Below, one piece after another: positions 45,584 to 57,889 of a stretch of 64,000 nt of DNA. This stretch comes from Silene latifolia (Eukaryota > Streptophyta > Magnoliopsida > Caryophyllales > Caryophyllaceae): positions 455,217,311 through 455,281,310 of the forward strand of contig NC_133538.1 of the NCBI RefSeq assembly GCF_048544455.1. The letters are read 5' to 3'. The notes beneath the pieces are model-generated. The model saw only the letters and a program-made list of their open reading frames with translations. It searched no databases and was not told the origin of the DNA. The position numbers were made by a program, and so were the translations under genes. Positions within the stretch are counted from its first letter, which is position 1; every line of letters starts with the position of its first letter.

Positions 45584-46559
45584 AGGGGAAGTGACAAATA
45601 TGCCCCAAACGTTTGCCACTACGTGCAAATTAGCCCAATAACTTTATACTAGTGCAAATTAGCCCCGTTAGTTATACTCGATGTGCAGTCCCAATTAAAG
45701 ATATTCGGGTAACTTTTTCACCGGAAAAAGTTGACATGGCACCTGAAAGATGACTAGGATAGGATTAAGTTAATAAATAATTTAAAATATAAAAAAAACA
45801 TGAAATTTTCACTATGTACCACTGTAATACTCTATCAATTGGTATTGTCAAAATCTATCATTCATCAAAACCAAAATCTTACAGTTTGGAATTCTAGAAA
45901 AAACATGACAATGGCATGCAAACAAATAAAAAATAAAAAACATGATAGTGATAGTGATATGAGATGAATTTTCAATCGATATCGTTATTTAATTTCAATT
46001 CTTGCTGAGCTTCAATTTTCGAGCTTAGATCGCGTACAAATGGCGGTATATAGTTGGAGTGTGCATAAATTTAATTTTTCCCAAATTTCATTTTTTCCAG
46101 TTTTTGGTGGTACTTGAGTAAACTTTCAATTACAAAATGGTGAACAAATATGTGGGAATGAGCATTGTAAACTACGTCAAACAAAAATAGAGAAAATGGA
46201 TAGGTGTAACTTGTGAGGAAGGAGCTCAAAATATGAGAGAGGGGGAGAGATGAGTGGAACTAACGAGGTAAGTGATAGAGTATTAGAGTGGCAGTAGAGA
46301 AAATTTCATGTCTTTTTTTGTTTTTTATTTATTATTATTTAACTTAATTCATACTAGTCATCTTTCCGGTGTCATGTCAACTTTTTTCGGCAAGAAATTT
46401 ACCCGAATATTTTTAATTGGGCTTAATTGCACATCGAGTATAACTAGTGGAGCTAATTTGCACTAGTAAAAAGTTGTGGGGCTAATTTGCACTAGTAAGA
46501 AGTTGTGGAGCTAATTTACACGTAGTAGCAAACGTTTGGGCTTATTTGCCACTTCCCCG
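45584..46559. mobile_element. MULE-type MITE with long TIRs
   Basis: Inverted repeats of about 150 bases start GGGGAAGTGACAAATATG on the left and, inverted, GGGGAAGTGGCAAATAAG on the right. Flanks GTATTTTTT (45575-45583) and GTATTTTTC (46560-46568) form a 9-bp duplication with one mismatch. The TIR shares the phrase GCAAATTAGCCCC with the element at 14340-14908. Noncoding. Confidence 0.85.
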
Positions 46560-46568
46560 GTATTTTTC

Positions 46569-47548
46569 ACTTGGCTTAAGTTTAACTTACCCTTATAAAT
46601 ATGTCTTATAGTGGACTCCAAATATATAAAGTATCAAGCAATTCAATTTGTATTTGTCCTACTCATGTTTATTTTTCTTTATAGGGTGATTATTTTTACC
46701 GTCCCCTATGAAATAAATCAATATTGTCTCCATTATATATTTGCCTTTGATTAAAATATCCGAATATAAAGGTAATAAATAACTAAAACGAAAAGATTAA
46801 TAAACTAAAAGTGTTTCTCATATTACCAAGAGTATTAATTATTAAATGTAAATTTTAACATAAGTAGATTATACATCTCATATACTACCCCTAGTTGTTA
46901 TAGTTTTTGAGTTTCTATATATGCTCAATTAAATTTGAGTTTTGACGGAAAAAAATTAAAATAACTTAAATAAGCTCAGAAAAAATACACATGCTCAAAA
47001 AACAAATACATTCAATGTATGTTCCTTTTTTTTCCAAATTTCCATGTGTTCTATACTTCTATTCATGGGTCATCCTAAGACAACGTCGATGCTTTTAAGA
47101 ATGTATGAAGCAACATATATCTACACAAGCACTTGGTTTTACAATAAAATTTGTGTACATCGGTTTATACAATAATTGTTGTCTACACATTAACTTCGAC
47201 TCTTCAAGTCTTTTAACAGAAACCAGTGCAAAGATCTACAACAGCTGCCTTGGTACAAATGCAGTCGCAAAATCAAACACATTGGTACAAATCCCAGGTA
47301 AATTACAAGACATAGATCATACACAAGAATACAAGATCCGTCACCTAATAACTGCAAGTTTGCAAATTTCCTATGCAAAGCTGCCCGCCCAATCATGCCC
47401 TCAATATGCTGTGTTCATACTCCCTAAACTTCCATTATCATTTCCAAACAATATAGAAAATAACTAAAATCTTTTAGTATTTCTTAAGCTGGAGATTTAT
47501 GACAGTGAAGATCTATCATTTCCTCCAGACGTGTATGAGTACAAAGAA
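46569..47548. other. AT-rich 3' flank of the PAM71-like gene
   Basis: No gene is seen. The part next to 47549 should hold the 3' untranslated region of PAM71, which is transcribed leftwards. A polyadenylation site could not be assigned. Confidence 0.45.
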
Positions 47549-50500
47549 CTAGAAAAAACCAAAGAATGTTGCTATGGCAAAAAGAAGAAAGAGTACTCCT
47601 CCCAAGTAGCCAACCTAAAAATGGAGTCGAGTGAGATCCATGGCAACAAATAGCTGAATCTGATTAGTAGCAAAATTAGTTCAATACGTACCAGCTTTTC
47701 AGAGATGTACTTAGCTAGAAGGGCTCCTCCCAGAACAGCGACGGATGTAGCAACTAGGTGTCCTAGAATAGCTCCGCTTGCCACGCCCCATGGAGACTAA
47801 GAGAGTTGAAAACTTAATTGGTCATACATGAACCTAATAGTGTTTGCTTATAAACAAGTACTTCCTCCGTTTCTTTCATAATACCCAAAAAAGTGACACC
47901 AGATGTAAGAAACCCAACAAACACAGTATTAAACCTAGGCCACGACGCCGCATCTGACATAAACACATATGTTTTGAAGATTACGGGGACAAACTTTAAA
48001 GACGATATCGACCGCATTTATGGCTCAACGACCAAGATTAGAACATGATGACCAATATCGCTATCAAGTCTGAAACCGACATTTAATACCACACCAACAA
48101 AAAAGGTCTTGACGTAGAAAAGTACCCGTTTCTCATAAAGGCAATGGGCAGATATGAAAGAAACATGTCAAAAAGGAAATTTGAAGACATCAAAGAAACG
48201 GAGGGAGCACTAAGTACCTGTGCAGCACCAAGAGCAATGGTAGCAAGCATTGAGCGATCTCCCCATTCCTTGAGAAATTAGAAAAAGCTTGTTTCAGATG
48301 TTAAGATACATCAAATACATGACCACATATATGATATACTCTGTATATAGTTAGTTGCAAAATGAATGCCTGAGAGAACGTTATAAAGCATATAGATTGT
48401 ACAGGATAGCCAAAATTACAGCCATTGAGCTAATTAAGTCAAGAATTCCACCAAAGTCAAAGAAATTAAGTGCTCACCGCAAAGAACACAAGGCTGAATG
48501 ATTTCCACACAATTTCAAGAGGATTTGACAGCCGCTTTGATGCCTGCCCATTTAAAACAATGAACCAAACAATCTGGATCGCAAAGATTTTTAAAATCTT
48601 CCTTTCTGATTATGTTAGGTGGGCACGCAATTTTTTACTACTCCCTTTGTCTTACCCATTTGTTTATGTATTCCATTTTTTGTCTGTCTTAGCCATTTCT
48701 TTATGGTCCAACGCCTCCAACCTACCCATTATAAATACTCTTATCCCACTTGCGCAAATTGAAGAGATCATGGGAGTATTTTGGATAAATGGCACAAGGT
48801 AAGACAGAATAGTGTTCAGACAATACTTCCAAAGAAAGATGTGGCTACTTACTTTCTCCTTCACAAGCTCCTCCGCTTCAGTATATTCACCAAGTTCAGG
48901 ACCCTCCTTGTTTTCAGCTTTGACATCAGGAAGCTCCCATGCATCTTTAATTGACTTCAAACCAAAGAATAGTAAAAGGGTCACAGCAGCATATTCTCCG
49001 ATGGGGAGAGCTGCAAAAAATGCATTAATAAAAAAATTAACTACCCTGATAACCCGAAATAATAAGAACCTACTAGCTATATATCTGACTCTAATATGAC
49101 AATATGACTAATAGTTTGTAGCCAAGTTGTTCATCGTATGAATTCAAACTGCATCCTCCAAAGCCTCAGATCACAGAAAGTTCATATACCGAGAATACAC
49201 ACAGTTAAATTCTTAGAGACCAGCAAAAAACTTTTAGCTTGTTTACGAAAGGAAGTTTGTGCGTAAAGGGAGCCAGAAGCTCAGGTTTGATGCTGAAAAG
49301 GTTTCGAACCCATTTTGTTTGTACCAGCAATTAATGACTTTCACGGCTAAGATTGCTGTCGTCTGTATTCTGAAAGAAAGTTGAAAGAGCCTCTGACTAA
49401 TCATTTTATGGTATATAGGTAATACCAATAAACAACAAAACAAACAAGGCCCGTAATATGTGTCTTGATCACTTACTTGTTTGAAATTGAGCAGGTACAG
49501 ACTGAAATATGCGCCCTATAACTACTGAGAGAACTGTCATCAGACCAAGGGCACCCATTGATCCTAACAAAACCTGATTCATAAGACATAAATATGTTTT
49601 AGTTCCTCAAAATTTGACTTAAAGTCTATAGTGTGAAGAATGCTTGAATATAAAGAAGTATGGTCTGACTAACTTGAGCAGAAACAAATTTGTCAGCACA
49701 TACAAGTCATCATGTTCCACTAATTTGACAAAATATATTCTGATACGCAGAAAGCACATTTTTTGTTAGATCGGCCGCACACTCCAGGTTTTTATATAGG
49801 AGATGATATCGAGGCGTGTAAAGGTTTCGAAGATCATTGCAACCAGTTTAGCGCATTTTGAGGTGATTAAGGCCAAATTAAGTGAGGTTAAGCCGCAACG
49901 GCTGATATCACGACTGACCGAAACTGAAATTTAAAACCATCGGCGCGCTCTATTTTAGAGCACGTGGAATCTCTGGACGGTCTTGCATTCTAAATAAATG
50001 TTTGACAACACCAGTGACAAAGTACTTGAACATCTACAATATTTGCATCACAGTGGCTAGACGTCGCAACTACCTTAATTAATCATTGTGATATTATTCC
50101 AACTCTTTCGACAAAAAATAGAGAATCTATAAAGCATTTCAACAGGTAAATACTCCGGCTGTGGATATTAACTCGCATACGTGTGACAAACACTCAACAA
50201 TCCTACATTAATATGACACTGAGACACTTTATTTTAATTATTTTAAACCAAAAAACATGAGGAATTTTTCATAAAAAATACAAGGTTGACAATTGGACAC
50301 ACACGTCGAATACATCAAACCAACTTAAGAGTAAATTAAGTTGTGGTTAGGGTTGAGTTTTTTGGTTTTCTTACAAGGGGATCTAATGATAGAGCTGATG
50401 AAGAGAGACAAATTCTATCTAACCTTCCACGTTCTTTTAGCTTCAAGGCTAGTCATCCTGAGAATTTGCAATGACCATATTACAACTGTGCGTACATGAC

Positions 50501-53479
50501 TATAGCATTGTTCCTTTCTGAAAAACATTTAAAGTGGTTCTCCACCAGGCTGATAAGAAATGTTGCTCAAACATCATTCATAATTTCAGATTTATCTCAG
50601 ATATTTGAGAGTTGGGCACTGTTACAAGCTATATACTTAATACTACGGCTACTACATGAAAATGACAGATCAGGTTACATGCAATGAAAGTGTGTTGAAT
50701 ATTTGAAGACGCAGAAGCGCCTTTCGGACGCAAGGCGCCCTATTTTTGGTAGCAAAATTGTATTTTCCAAATAAAATTTTGGGAAACAATACCCTTTTTA
50801 GGTGTTTGCTAGGTAACATGCAAAGGAGTAAAAGTTAGGAATACTAGGGAAAAGAAATGGCATAATTAAAGATCTAGGAGAAAAAGATATAAATAGTACA
50901 TAGTAGTGAGCCTCGTTAGGTGGGCCTTATCTAAAAGGCACACCTAAAATGCAAGAAGCGTTTTGGCTAATGCCTCGTCCAAGGCACGCCTTGGGTGCAC
51001 TCGAGGCACGCTTTTTAACTTATGGCCTATCGTGTTGTAAAGTTCTTCAGTAACCTAGAATGAAAAATTTGTTAACATCTACTTCTTCTATCCTAGTCAT
51101 TGTTTACCTTTGGTTTTGTCACAAACTCCAATACAAGAAGTTCAAGAATACCCCCAATTTTTTCCACACTACACAGCCTTTCCTAATGTTTTTCCTCTCT
51201 CATGTACTCTCTTTAATTACCTCCCACATCATTGCTCACACCAGTATAGATGACAATACCACCACCAAAATATGTCCTCCGATTTATGTCTGTCCTCTGG
51301 TTGTAACATCAAATGTATGCCCTCATGCCTCATGGCCTCATTATCATGTATACTTGAATAATTATTAACAAACAAAGTTATAAGTGAGTTGGATCTATAT
51401 TGTAGGTTTGGGATTATGGGATCTGTGTCATGCATGTTAGACCCATTGATTATCATGGGATTTTGGTGATATCGGTCAATAGGTGGTTGTGGTGGGTCGT
51501 GCGTGGAGAGGGTGGAGGTAACTTTGTTTGAGCAACAATAGGGTTTTCATTTGGCTAGTTAAAAGCTTATCCTAAGCACAAAGGTAAACAAATAACTAAG
51601 TTACCCTAAAGTGAAAAAGGTAATCAGAAGATCGGATTTAGAACGTAGGAAGCGTAACAGTATGAACGACCTTTTATCCTAGATTATTCTTTGAACGCAT
51701 AAAAACTTTACGCATAAGAGTGGTCGACATTAAATTGCGACACATGCAAGCAGGTAAATAGTGGAGGGATAAAAGAGGAAATATTACCAGTCCTTTTTCA
51801 TATTGCATGGCCAAGAGAGCAGCAATGAAGAATGTCTGGTGAGTAACAGGAAAAAAAAAAGCAACATGATCAATATTTGCAATCCCAAATAGTCAAATAC
51901 TACATAGTATACACACCAAGCACACAGAAATCTAAGCTTTGTTTCTCATTTATTTAAAAATAAAAAAAATAAAGGATAGATGAGTTTAACCAACCATATT
52001 CCAAATGTTCTAGATGAAATTTAACAGAGACAACTGGTAAAATATGGGACAAATAATATCGCAGGCAGATGTATGTGAATTGATATTAAAGTAGGAAGAA
52101 GAGCAACTTGAGGGAAAATTTTGTGATTCGCTAGGTCCTTTAGGTGGTATTAACTCTTACTCCATTTGTCGTAAAAAGCAGAATAATAAAGAAACCAAGT
52201 AACCTTTACAAAACTATAGAACAAATAACAATAATGTCTGGGCGAGTCTTCTTCCATGAAAAAAAGACTAAAATGAGGATAGACAAGTTCAAAATCAATT
52301 CTTTATCAAGTAATTGAGTACCTTGTCACCAATTTCTGAGACAAAAATCAACATGAATGCTGCAGTGAATCCAGTTTTTGCAATTGCTGCCAACAATGAC
52401 GATGGATCTCCTTTCACAAACATAATCAGTGAAAACGCTAAAGCACACCCACAAAGCACCATAGCTATAGAAAGAGGATAAGGAATCTGATTAGGACGCT
52501 TCTCTCTGCCAAATCAGTCAATATGAAACAATGAGTCTGCTCTATTGTAAATCAACTAACAAAAGACCATGTTTACAAGGATATATAAGTTGCTGATACT
52601 ACTTTTCCAGGTTAACAAGATTTTAGACATGCAAGAAACAATCAGGCAATATTTACTGTCAAAATTCTAGAATGTTTTCCTTGCAATCCTCGGATAGTTT
52701 TGAACGCGATCATATTTACATATTTTTACTGACAAAAGGAGGTCAAAACAGTATTGAAAAATAGGAGCAGAAAGGTTATTGATTAACTTTAAAGGAAATA
52801 AAAAAATATAAACTGATGCTCACAGTTGAGAATCGCCATTGGTGGAGCCATTGGAAGATACATTCTGACCATCATTTTGCGGTTCCCCGTCATAGTTGCT
52901 TGGTCCAACCCCAGCACTTGCCTGAGATCTCACTATTTTGAAGACCGACCTCAGCCTCCTTGTTTCCCTTTGTCTCACTACAGGCAAATAGTTTTAGTAG
53001 ACCATTAAAATACTAAAAAAATTGCACACATAATTGACATGTATAGATTCCGGAAACTGTATGTTAAATATCATGTTCACACAGTTGAATGAAAATCATG
53101 GCCTCATAGTGTTTAGTGAGTTTAAGATCTGTTAAAGGACAAAGATGAACCAATAGTCCAAACAATTTTTAAGCAGATAACATTATAACAAGAATAACTC
53201 TGTAACAAGACTACAAGAGTCACAAAAACACTTAAGTTATGAGGTGAACATATATCTCTAGGAACTACATGTGCATCTATAGGATGTAAAGCCTACTGGA
53301 AGGTTGAAGCCCAAAGTTTGAGAGTGAAAATCCCTACTTCATTTTTAACAGATACATCAGCCTGTGGGACACATATTGACTAAGGCAATCACAATATCAA
53401 ATCACTAAACATGTTTTTCTTTTTGTAAGTAAAGCCTCGTGATTTATATAGCCTTCATTGGGTGCAACATACATGAGAG

Positions 53480-53517
<38 letters not shown>

Positions 53518-56500
53518 AGCCTTAATCCCAAAATGATTTGGGGTCGGCTGACATGAATCATCCTTTAGAACCGTCCATGGGTGAATGCACACCTCAAAAT
53601 GCGAAAATATAGAAAAGGAAAAGTGAAAAACAAAAGGGGGTGAAACATAATACAAAAGCCAAGGTAAACTTATAGGTTTGAAAATCGAAGTCCGGATTTC
53701 TTTTATAAAAACTTAGAATTTAAATCGAGAATAAAGATGAAAATGATTTTGAAAACCGAAGTAAAACTTAAGGGTCTAGAATACCTTAAAAGTGAACCAA
53801 GTATTAATATATAAGAAAGTTGTTGGTAAAAAGGTGTAATTAATCCGTAAAGAACTAATAAATTTTTAAAAATTAAATAAAAACACTAAATATTTCAAAT
53901 AACATCAAATACTAAAAATCCACATGTATCATTTCCCTCCATTGTGCCCTCTCCGTCACCATTCCCTCATCAAGCCCGAGAAATGTCATATCGTGCTCTA
54001 TTACTCTCAGCCATGTCTGTTTTGGCCGCCCTTTACCCCTAGCAACCTTTTCTCCGGCCTCCTAACTGATGCGTCCATAGGTCTCCTTCTCACATGGCCA
54101 AACCATCTTAGTCAATTTTCCATCATCTTGTCCTTTATTGGCGCCACTTTCACCTTTTCCCTAATCACCTTATTCCTTAATCGATCTTTCTTTGTATAGC
54201 CGCACATCCACCTCAACATACGCATCTCCGCCACACTCATCTTTTGAATGTGACAATGTTTCACGACCCAACACTCGGAGCCGTAAAGTAAGGCAGGCCT
54301 AATCGTCGTGCGATAAAATTTTCCCTTTAATCTTTGGGGCATATCTTTATCGTATAAAAACCCTCTAGCACTTTTCCATTTCAACCATCCCGCTTTAATT
54401 ATGTGAGCCACATCTCCATCTAACTCCCCATCTTTTTGAATAATATATCGTAGATATCAAAAAGAAATCTGGCCCCTCAACAACATTTCCATCGAAAATA
54501 ACTCCCCACCTATGTCGATCTCGACCCTGCGTTACTGACCCTACGTTACGGAACTGACACCTCAAATACTCGGTCTTACTCCTACTTAGCCTAAACCCAC
54601 GAGTCTCCAAAGTATGCCTCCACAATTCCAACTTTCTCTCAACCTCCTCTTTTGTCTCATCAATCAACACAATATCATCCGCAAAAATCATATATCAAGG
54701 GATGTCGTCCTGAATATCCCTTGTTAACTCATCCATAATTATAGCAAAGAGAAAAGGACTAAGTGCGAAACCTTGATGCACCCCAATGGTAATAGCAAAT
54801 TCTTCCGTTCACCTAACATTAGTGTGAACACTTGCACTAGCCCCCTCATACATGTCCTTTATGAGATTAATATATTTTTGACACACCCTTTCTCGCCAAA
54901 GCCCACCAAAGTACTTCTCTCGGTACTCTATCATATGCCTTTTCTAAGCCAATAAAAACCATATGCAGGTTTTTTTCTTGTTTCTTGTCCCGATGTGTTC
55001 CATTAACTGTCTCATGATAAAAATTGCATCCATTGTCGATCTCCAAGGCATAAATCCAAATTGGTTATCCAAGATGTCTACACATTTCCTAAGCCTTTGC
55101 TCGATTATCCGCTCCCATGATTTCAACGTATGACTCATAAGTTTAATTCCCCAATTGCCACACTCTTGAACATCACCTTTATTCTTATACATAGGGACAA
55201 GAGTGCTTCTCCTCCGATGGCATCTTGTTGCTCCTCGAAAACTTGTTGAAGAGCATGGTTACCTATTCGATTCCTTTCTCCTCCAAGCACCTCCAAACTT
55301 CTACGGGTATACCATCCGATCCCTCTGCTTTCTTCGACCCCATCTTCCTTAACGCCTTTCTAACTTCACTCTTTTGTAAATAATTTACCATGTGAAACGG
55401 TGAATGATTTTTCCAAATTAGTAAGCCTTGTCAATAATTTAAATATGAAAAATACCAACTACTACTACAAGCTATAGGGTTATAGATTTCCCATGATCTC
55501 GTAATTCCATTCATGTTGTCTACTTTAAGACCACAGCTAGTCATGAAAGAAAAGCCCGTCATCAATGAAACACTCTCATAATGAAATTCATCAAGAGCTC
55601 AAGAGCCAATATCTATAACTATTTAAACCTTAACCCTTTGTGTGGATGGGGGGATTCGAAGGGGGAGGGAAGGGACAAATTAAGTTTGGTTGGCAAATTG
55701 GGTTGGAGGGATTTGGAGAGGATGGACGGTGACAATAGAGTTCGTTCCTACAATGGATATCAAAACCCTTCAACATTGGAAAGATTTGGAAAGAAGACAT
55801 CATGCTCCATTCTTGCCCTCCCCTCCATCCTCCCCTTCCTTCGTACTAATCTATCAAAACAAACCTCGTAGGAGTGCAGGACGGGGAGGGAGGTGGAGAG
55901 AAGGGAAAGAAAAATTAGAAAGAGAGTTTTTTCTCCAAATCTTTTATGCATTGAAGGGATTTTATTCATTTTAATGGTCTCCCTCTTTTTCACTTCCCTT
56001 TTTCCCCCCTCAAAATCCTCTATCAAAACAAAGGGAAAGTGATGAAGGGCAGGAACCAAGAGAAAGTTAAATTCCTTCTTACCAATCAAAATGTAGTTGT
56101 ACGGTCTTTTCCAAACCTCCCACCCACCCAATAACCTCCGCAACATCATCTAAATATGATAATTTACAAATGCAAAGGAACAAGCAAAAATGGTGGACCG
56201 TTGAGTTTTTTTTAAAACAAATATGCTAAATGATACTCCCTCCATTCCAGTAGATAGATTACACATTTTTTTGCAATTCCCCCTCACATATTGTGAAGAA
56301 AATGGATGGAATAAATAATATGGAGTACTCCGTAACTCAGATTAGCAATTAAAATATAGGCGTGAATTAAAGTCTCAAGCTAAACATTATAGTACCAAAT
56401 TGAAGAAACTAACCTAGACATGACTACATTTGGTATCAAAAGTGTTGTTTGCAGACAGCCAATAATTATCTAAATTGACATAAAATTGAGTTTTTTTGTT

Positions 56501-57096
56501 TTGTTTTGATAAAGTAATAAAACAAGATTGATCTCTAGGTAGGACCAACCTATCTCATCCGAGGTAAGTTGAAGCCATTGACTTTCAAACCACCTCGAAA
56601 TAGCTGGATACGCAATTTAAGATACCAACATTTCTGGCTAATCAAATACTCCCTCCATCCTGGTCATTTGTTTACCTTTGTTTTTGTAAAACCAAAGACC
56701 AAGAGAAAATGAGAGGACCAATTGGAGAAGTTGACCAAATTGGGTGTGGAGGATCAAATTGTCAATCAAAAACACTCCCAAGATAGAAAGTTAAACAATT
56801 GAATGATACACCCAAAATAATGAAATAGGTAAACAAATGAACTGGACGGAAGGAGTACATTCTAACCCCAATACACTTACATCGGGTAGAATTTTACAAA
56901 TGGCAAGTTGAATCAACCACAAACAAGAATCTTAGCATAAAAAAAGCACAAGAATGAAAAGAGTGAAGAGGGTATAGAGAGAATTACAAAAGAGAAAAGA
57001 AGGCGGTAGAGCTAACAAAGGAAGTAATCTGCCATTATAATTTGAAGAAATTCGTGTTGACTGCAAAGGCAGTGGGAGCTGGAGTGACGAGGACAT
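47549..57096 (-). CDS. PAM71: Chloroplast PAM71-like (GDT1-like 1) Mn2+/Ca2+ transporter, ten exons
   Basis: Exons, 5' to 3' on the minus strand, are 56988-57096, 52824-52977, 52322-52505, 51788-51835, 49477-49573, 48853-49010, 48478-48543, 48218-48268, 47692-47796 and 47549-47614. All introns have GT-AG ends, phases agree, and the sum is 1038 nt (345 residues plus TAG). Residues 1 to about 60 are Ser-, Leu- and Arg-rich (MSSSLQLPLPLQSTRISS), fitting a chloroplast transit peptide. Two UPF0016 motifs, EIGDKT (145-150) and EWGDRS (273-278), are the ion-binding signatures, with about seven hydrophobic helices. Segments such as SVPAQFQTTLPIGEYAAV favour PAM71 over CMT1. The Arabidopsis protein moves manganese and calcium into thylakoids to support photosystem II. 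The start at 57096 is inferred from phase and peptide character. No break is seen. Confidence 0.92.
47861..48207. mobile_element. Stowaway-like MITE in PAM71 intron 8
   Basis: Ends CTTCCTCCGTTTCTTTCAT and, inverted, CTCCCTCCGTTTCTTTGAT lie next to TA (47859-47860) and CA (48208-48209). About 347 bp, noncoding. It fills most of the 421-bp intron. Confidence 0.7.
48642..48820. mobile_element. Degraded Stowaway-like MITE in PAM71 intron 6
   Basis: The left end CTCCCTTTGTCTTACCCATT follows TA. The right side shows only a weak inverted match (GGTAAGACAGAATAG), so its border is uncertain. Confidence 0.4.
49574..51787 (-). other. PAM71 intron 4, 2.2 kb
   Basis: Noncoding. Between about 50700 and 51010 there is a patch rich in AGGCGCC and AGGCACGCC phrases. 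From about 51090 to 51600 MITE-like traces occur (GTTTACCTTTGGTTTTG and, inverted, on the right), but no clean element could be delimited. Confidence 0.4.
53479..55405 (-). mobile_element. RTE-type LINE fragment in PAM71 intron 1
   Basis: It is read on the minus strand, the same orientation as PAM71. Reverse transcriptase pieces include VRKALRKMGSKKAEGSDGIP, NQFGFMPWRSTMDAIFIMRQ and IFADDIVLIDETKEEVERKL, and further on GSECWVVKHC and RMLRWMCG, all typical of plant RTE elements. The 3' end (left) has the widely shared tail GATTTGGGGTCGGCTGACAT, inverted to the plus strand, then (AAC)n at about 53479-53516. The frame is broken many times, and the 5' endonuclease part is missing. It makes up nearly half of the 4-kb intron. 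Confidence 0.85.
55406..56640 (-). other. Remainder of PAM71 intron 1
   Basis: Noncoding. A G-rich/C-rich patch at about 55640-56130 resembles the subterminal DNA of PIF-like elements in this window, but ends were not found. A lone Stowaway-type end (CTCCCTCCATTCC) is at about 56236. Confidence 0.4.
56649..56855. mobile_element. Stowaway-like MITE in PAM71 intron 1
   Basis: Ends CTCCCTCCATCCTGGTCATT and, inverted, CTCCTTCCGTCCAGTTCATT are flanked by TA at 56647-56648 and 56856-56857. The 207-bp element lies 132 bases from exon 1 and resembles 32143-32353. Confidence 0.82.
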
Positions 57097-57889
57097 GGCT
57101 TGAAGGAATGAAGGGGAAGGGGAGCGGACGGGTTTTCAATCATCATATTAGACGAAATTAATTGTGAAAGTTGATGACATGTCAGAATGGGTGAGATGAT
57201 CGAATAATGAGTCATAAATGTTTTCTACGGAGGTAAGAAGTACGGTTTTCAAGAGTACAAAAAATTTTCTTTTAATGTTTAGAATAACTTACGTATAAAA
57301 AAAGAAAGGAAAGCGAAAAAAAAAAAAAAAAATCCCTAAAAATCCCCAAATCAATTCAATCAAATCCCTAAAAATTTGTACAATTTGATGCGGAGGAGAA
57401 GAACAAACCTTCAAAAATCCCCAAATCAAAGAAAGAACAAACCCTAGAAAATCCCCAAATCAAAGAAAGAACAAACCCTAGAAAATTCTTAAATTGAAAG
57501 CTGCCTTTGCCCAAAAATTAACTCTATTTCTGGGGATTGCAGAGAATCAGGATAAGCTACAAAAATTCCGAGTTCGGAAATCACGAACCACTTAATTCTT
57601 AGGCGAAGAAGATCTGAATATGCGTTTCACTATTGGAGAGGTTGCGAGAAAACCGTTTAAGCTACAATTCTTTGATCGAAACCTAAATCATTCAAAGATG
57701 CTTATCAAAAGAAGTTTATCAGATTTTGGAAAATGGAAAACATTTGTGTTTCTATAATCAGATGACAGCTACTCTCTTCAAAGTTAATATTAAGTTGCCC
57801 TGAAATCGAGATATGGAGATAGTTCAATCTCCTGCGCAGATGACTCCGGAGGTGACTCTCCTGTTCTCCTTTTCACCATCACATGCCTG
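57097..57889. other. Region between PAM71 start and the L1 LINE
   Basis: It should hold the PAM71 promoter (minus strand) and perhaps the 5' part of the LINE. A 34-base unit (AAAATCCCCAAATCAAAG...ACCCTAG) is repeated exactly at 57414-57447 and 57448-57481 with a partial third copy. No TATA box was assigned. Confidence 0.45.

Noticed and set aside
55581-56149. Overlapping frames on both strands of PAM71 intron 1
   Set aside because: They lie in G-rich/C-rich repeat-like DNA without known domains and conflict with each other.
57012-57215. Minus-strand 67-codon frame as the PAM71 start
   Set aside because: It overlaps exon 1 in another frame. The ATG at 57096 gives a transit-like peptide and the right phase at the 56988 donor.
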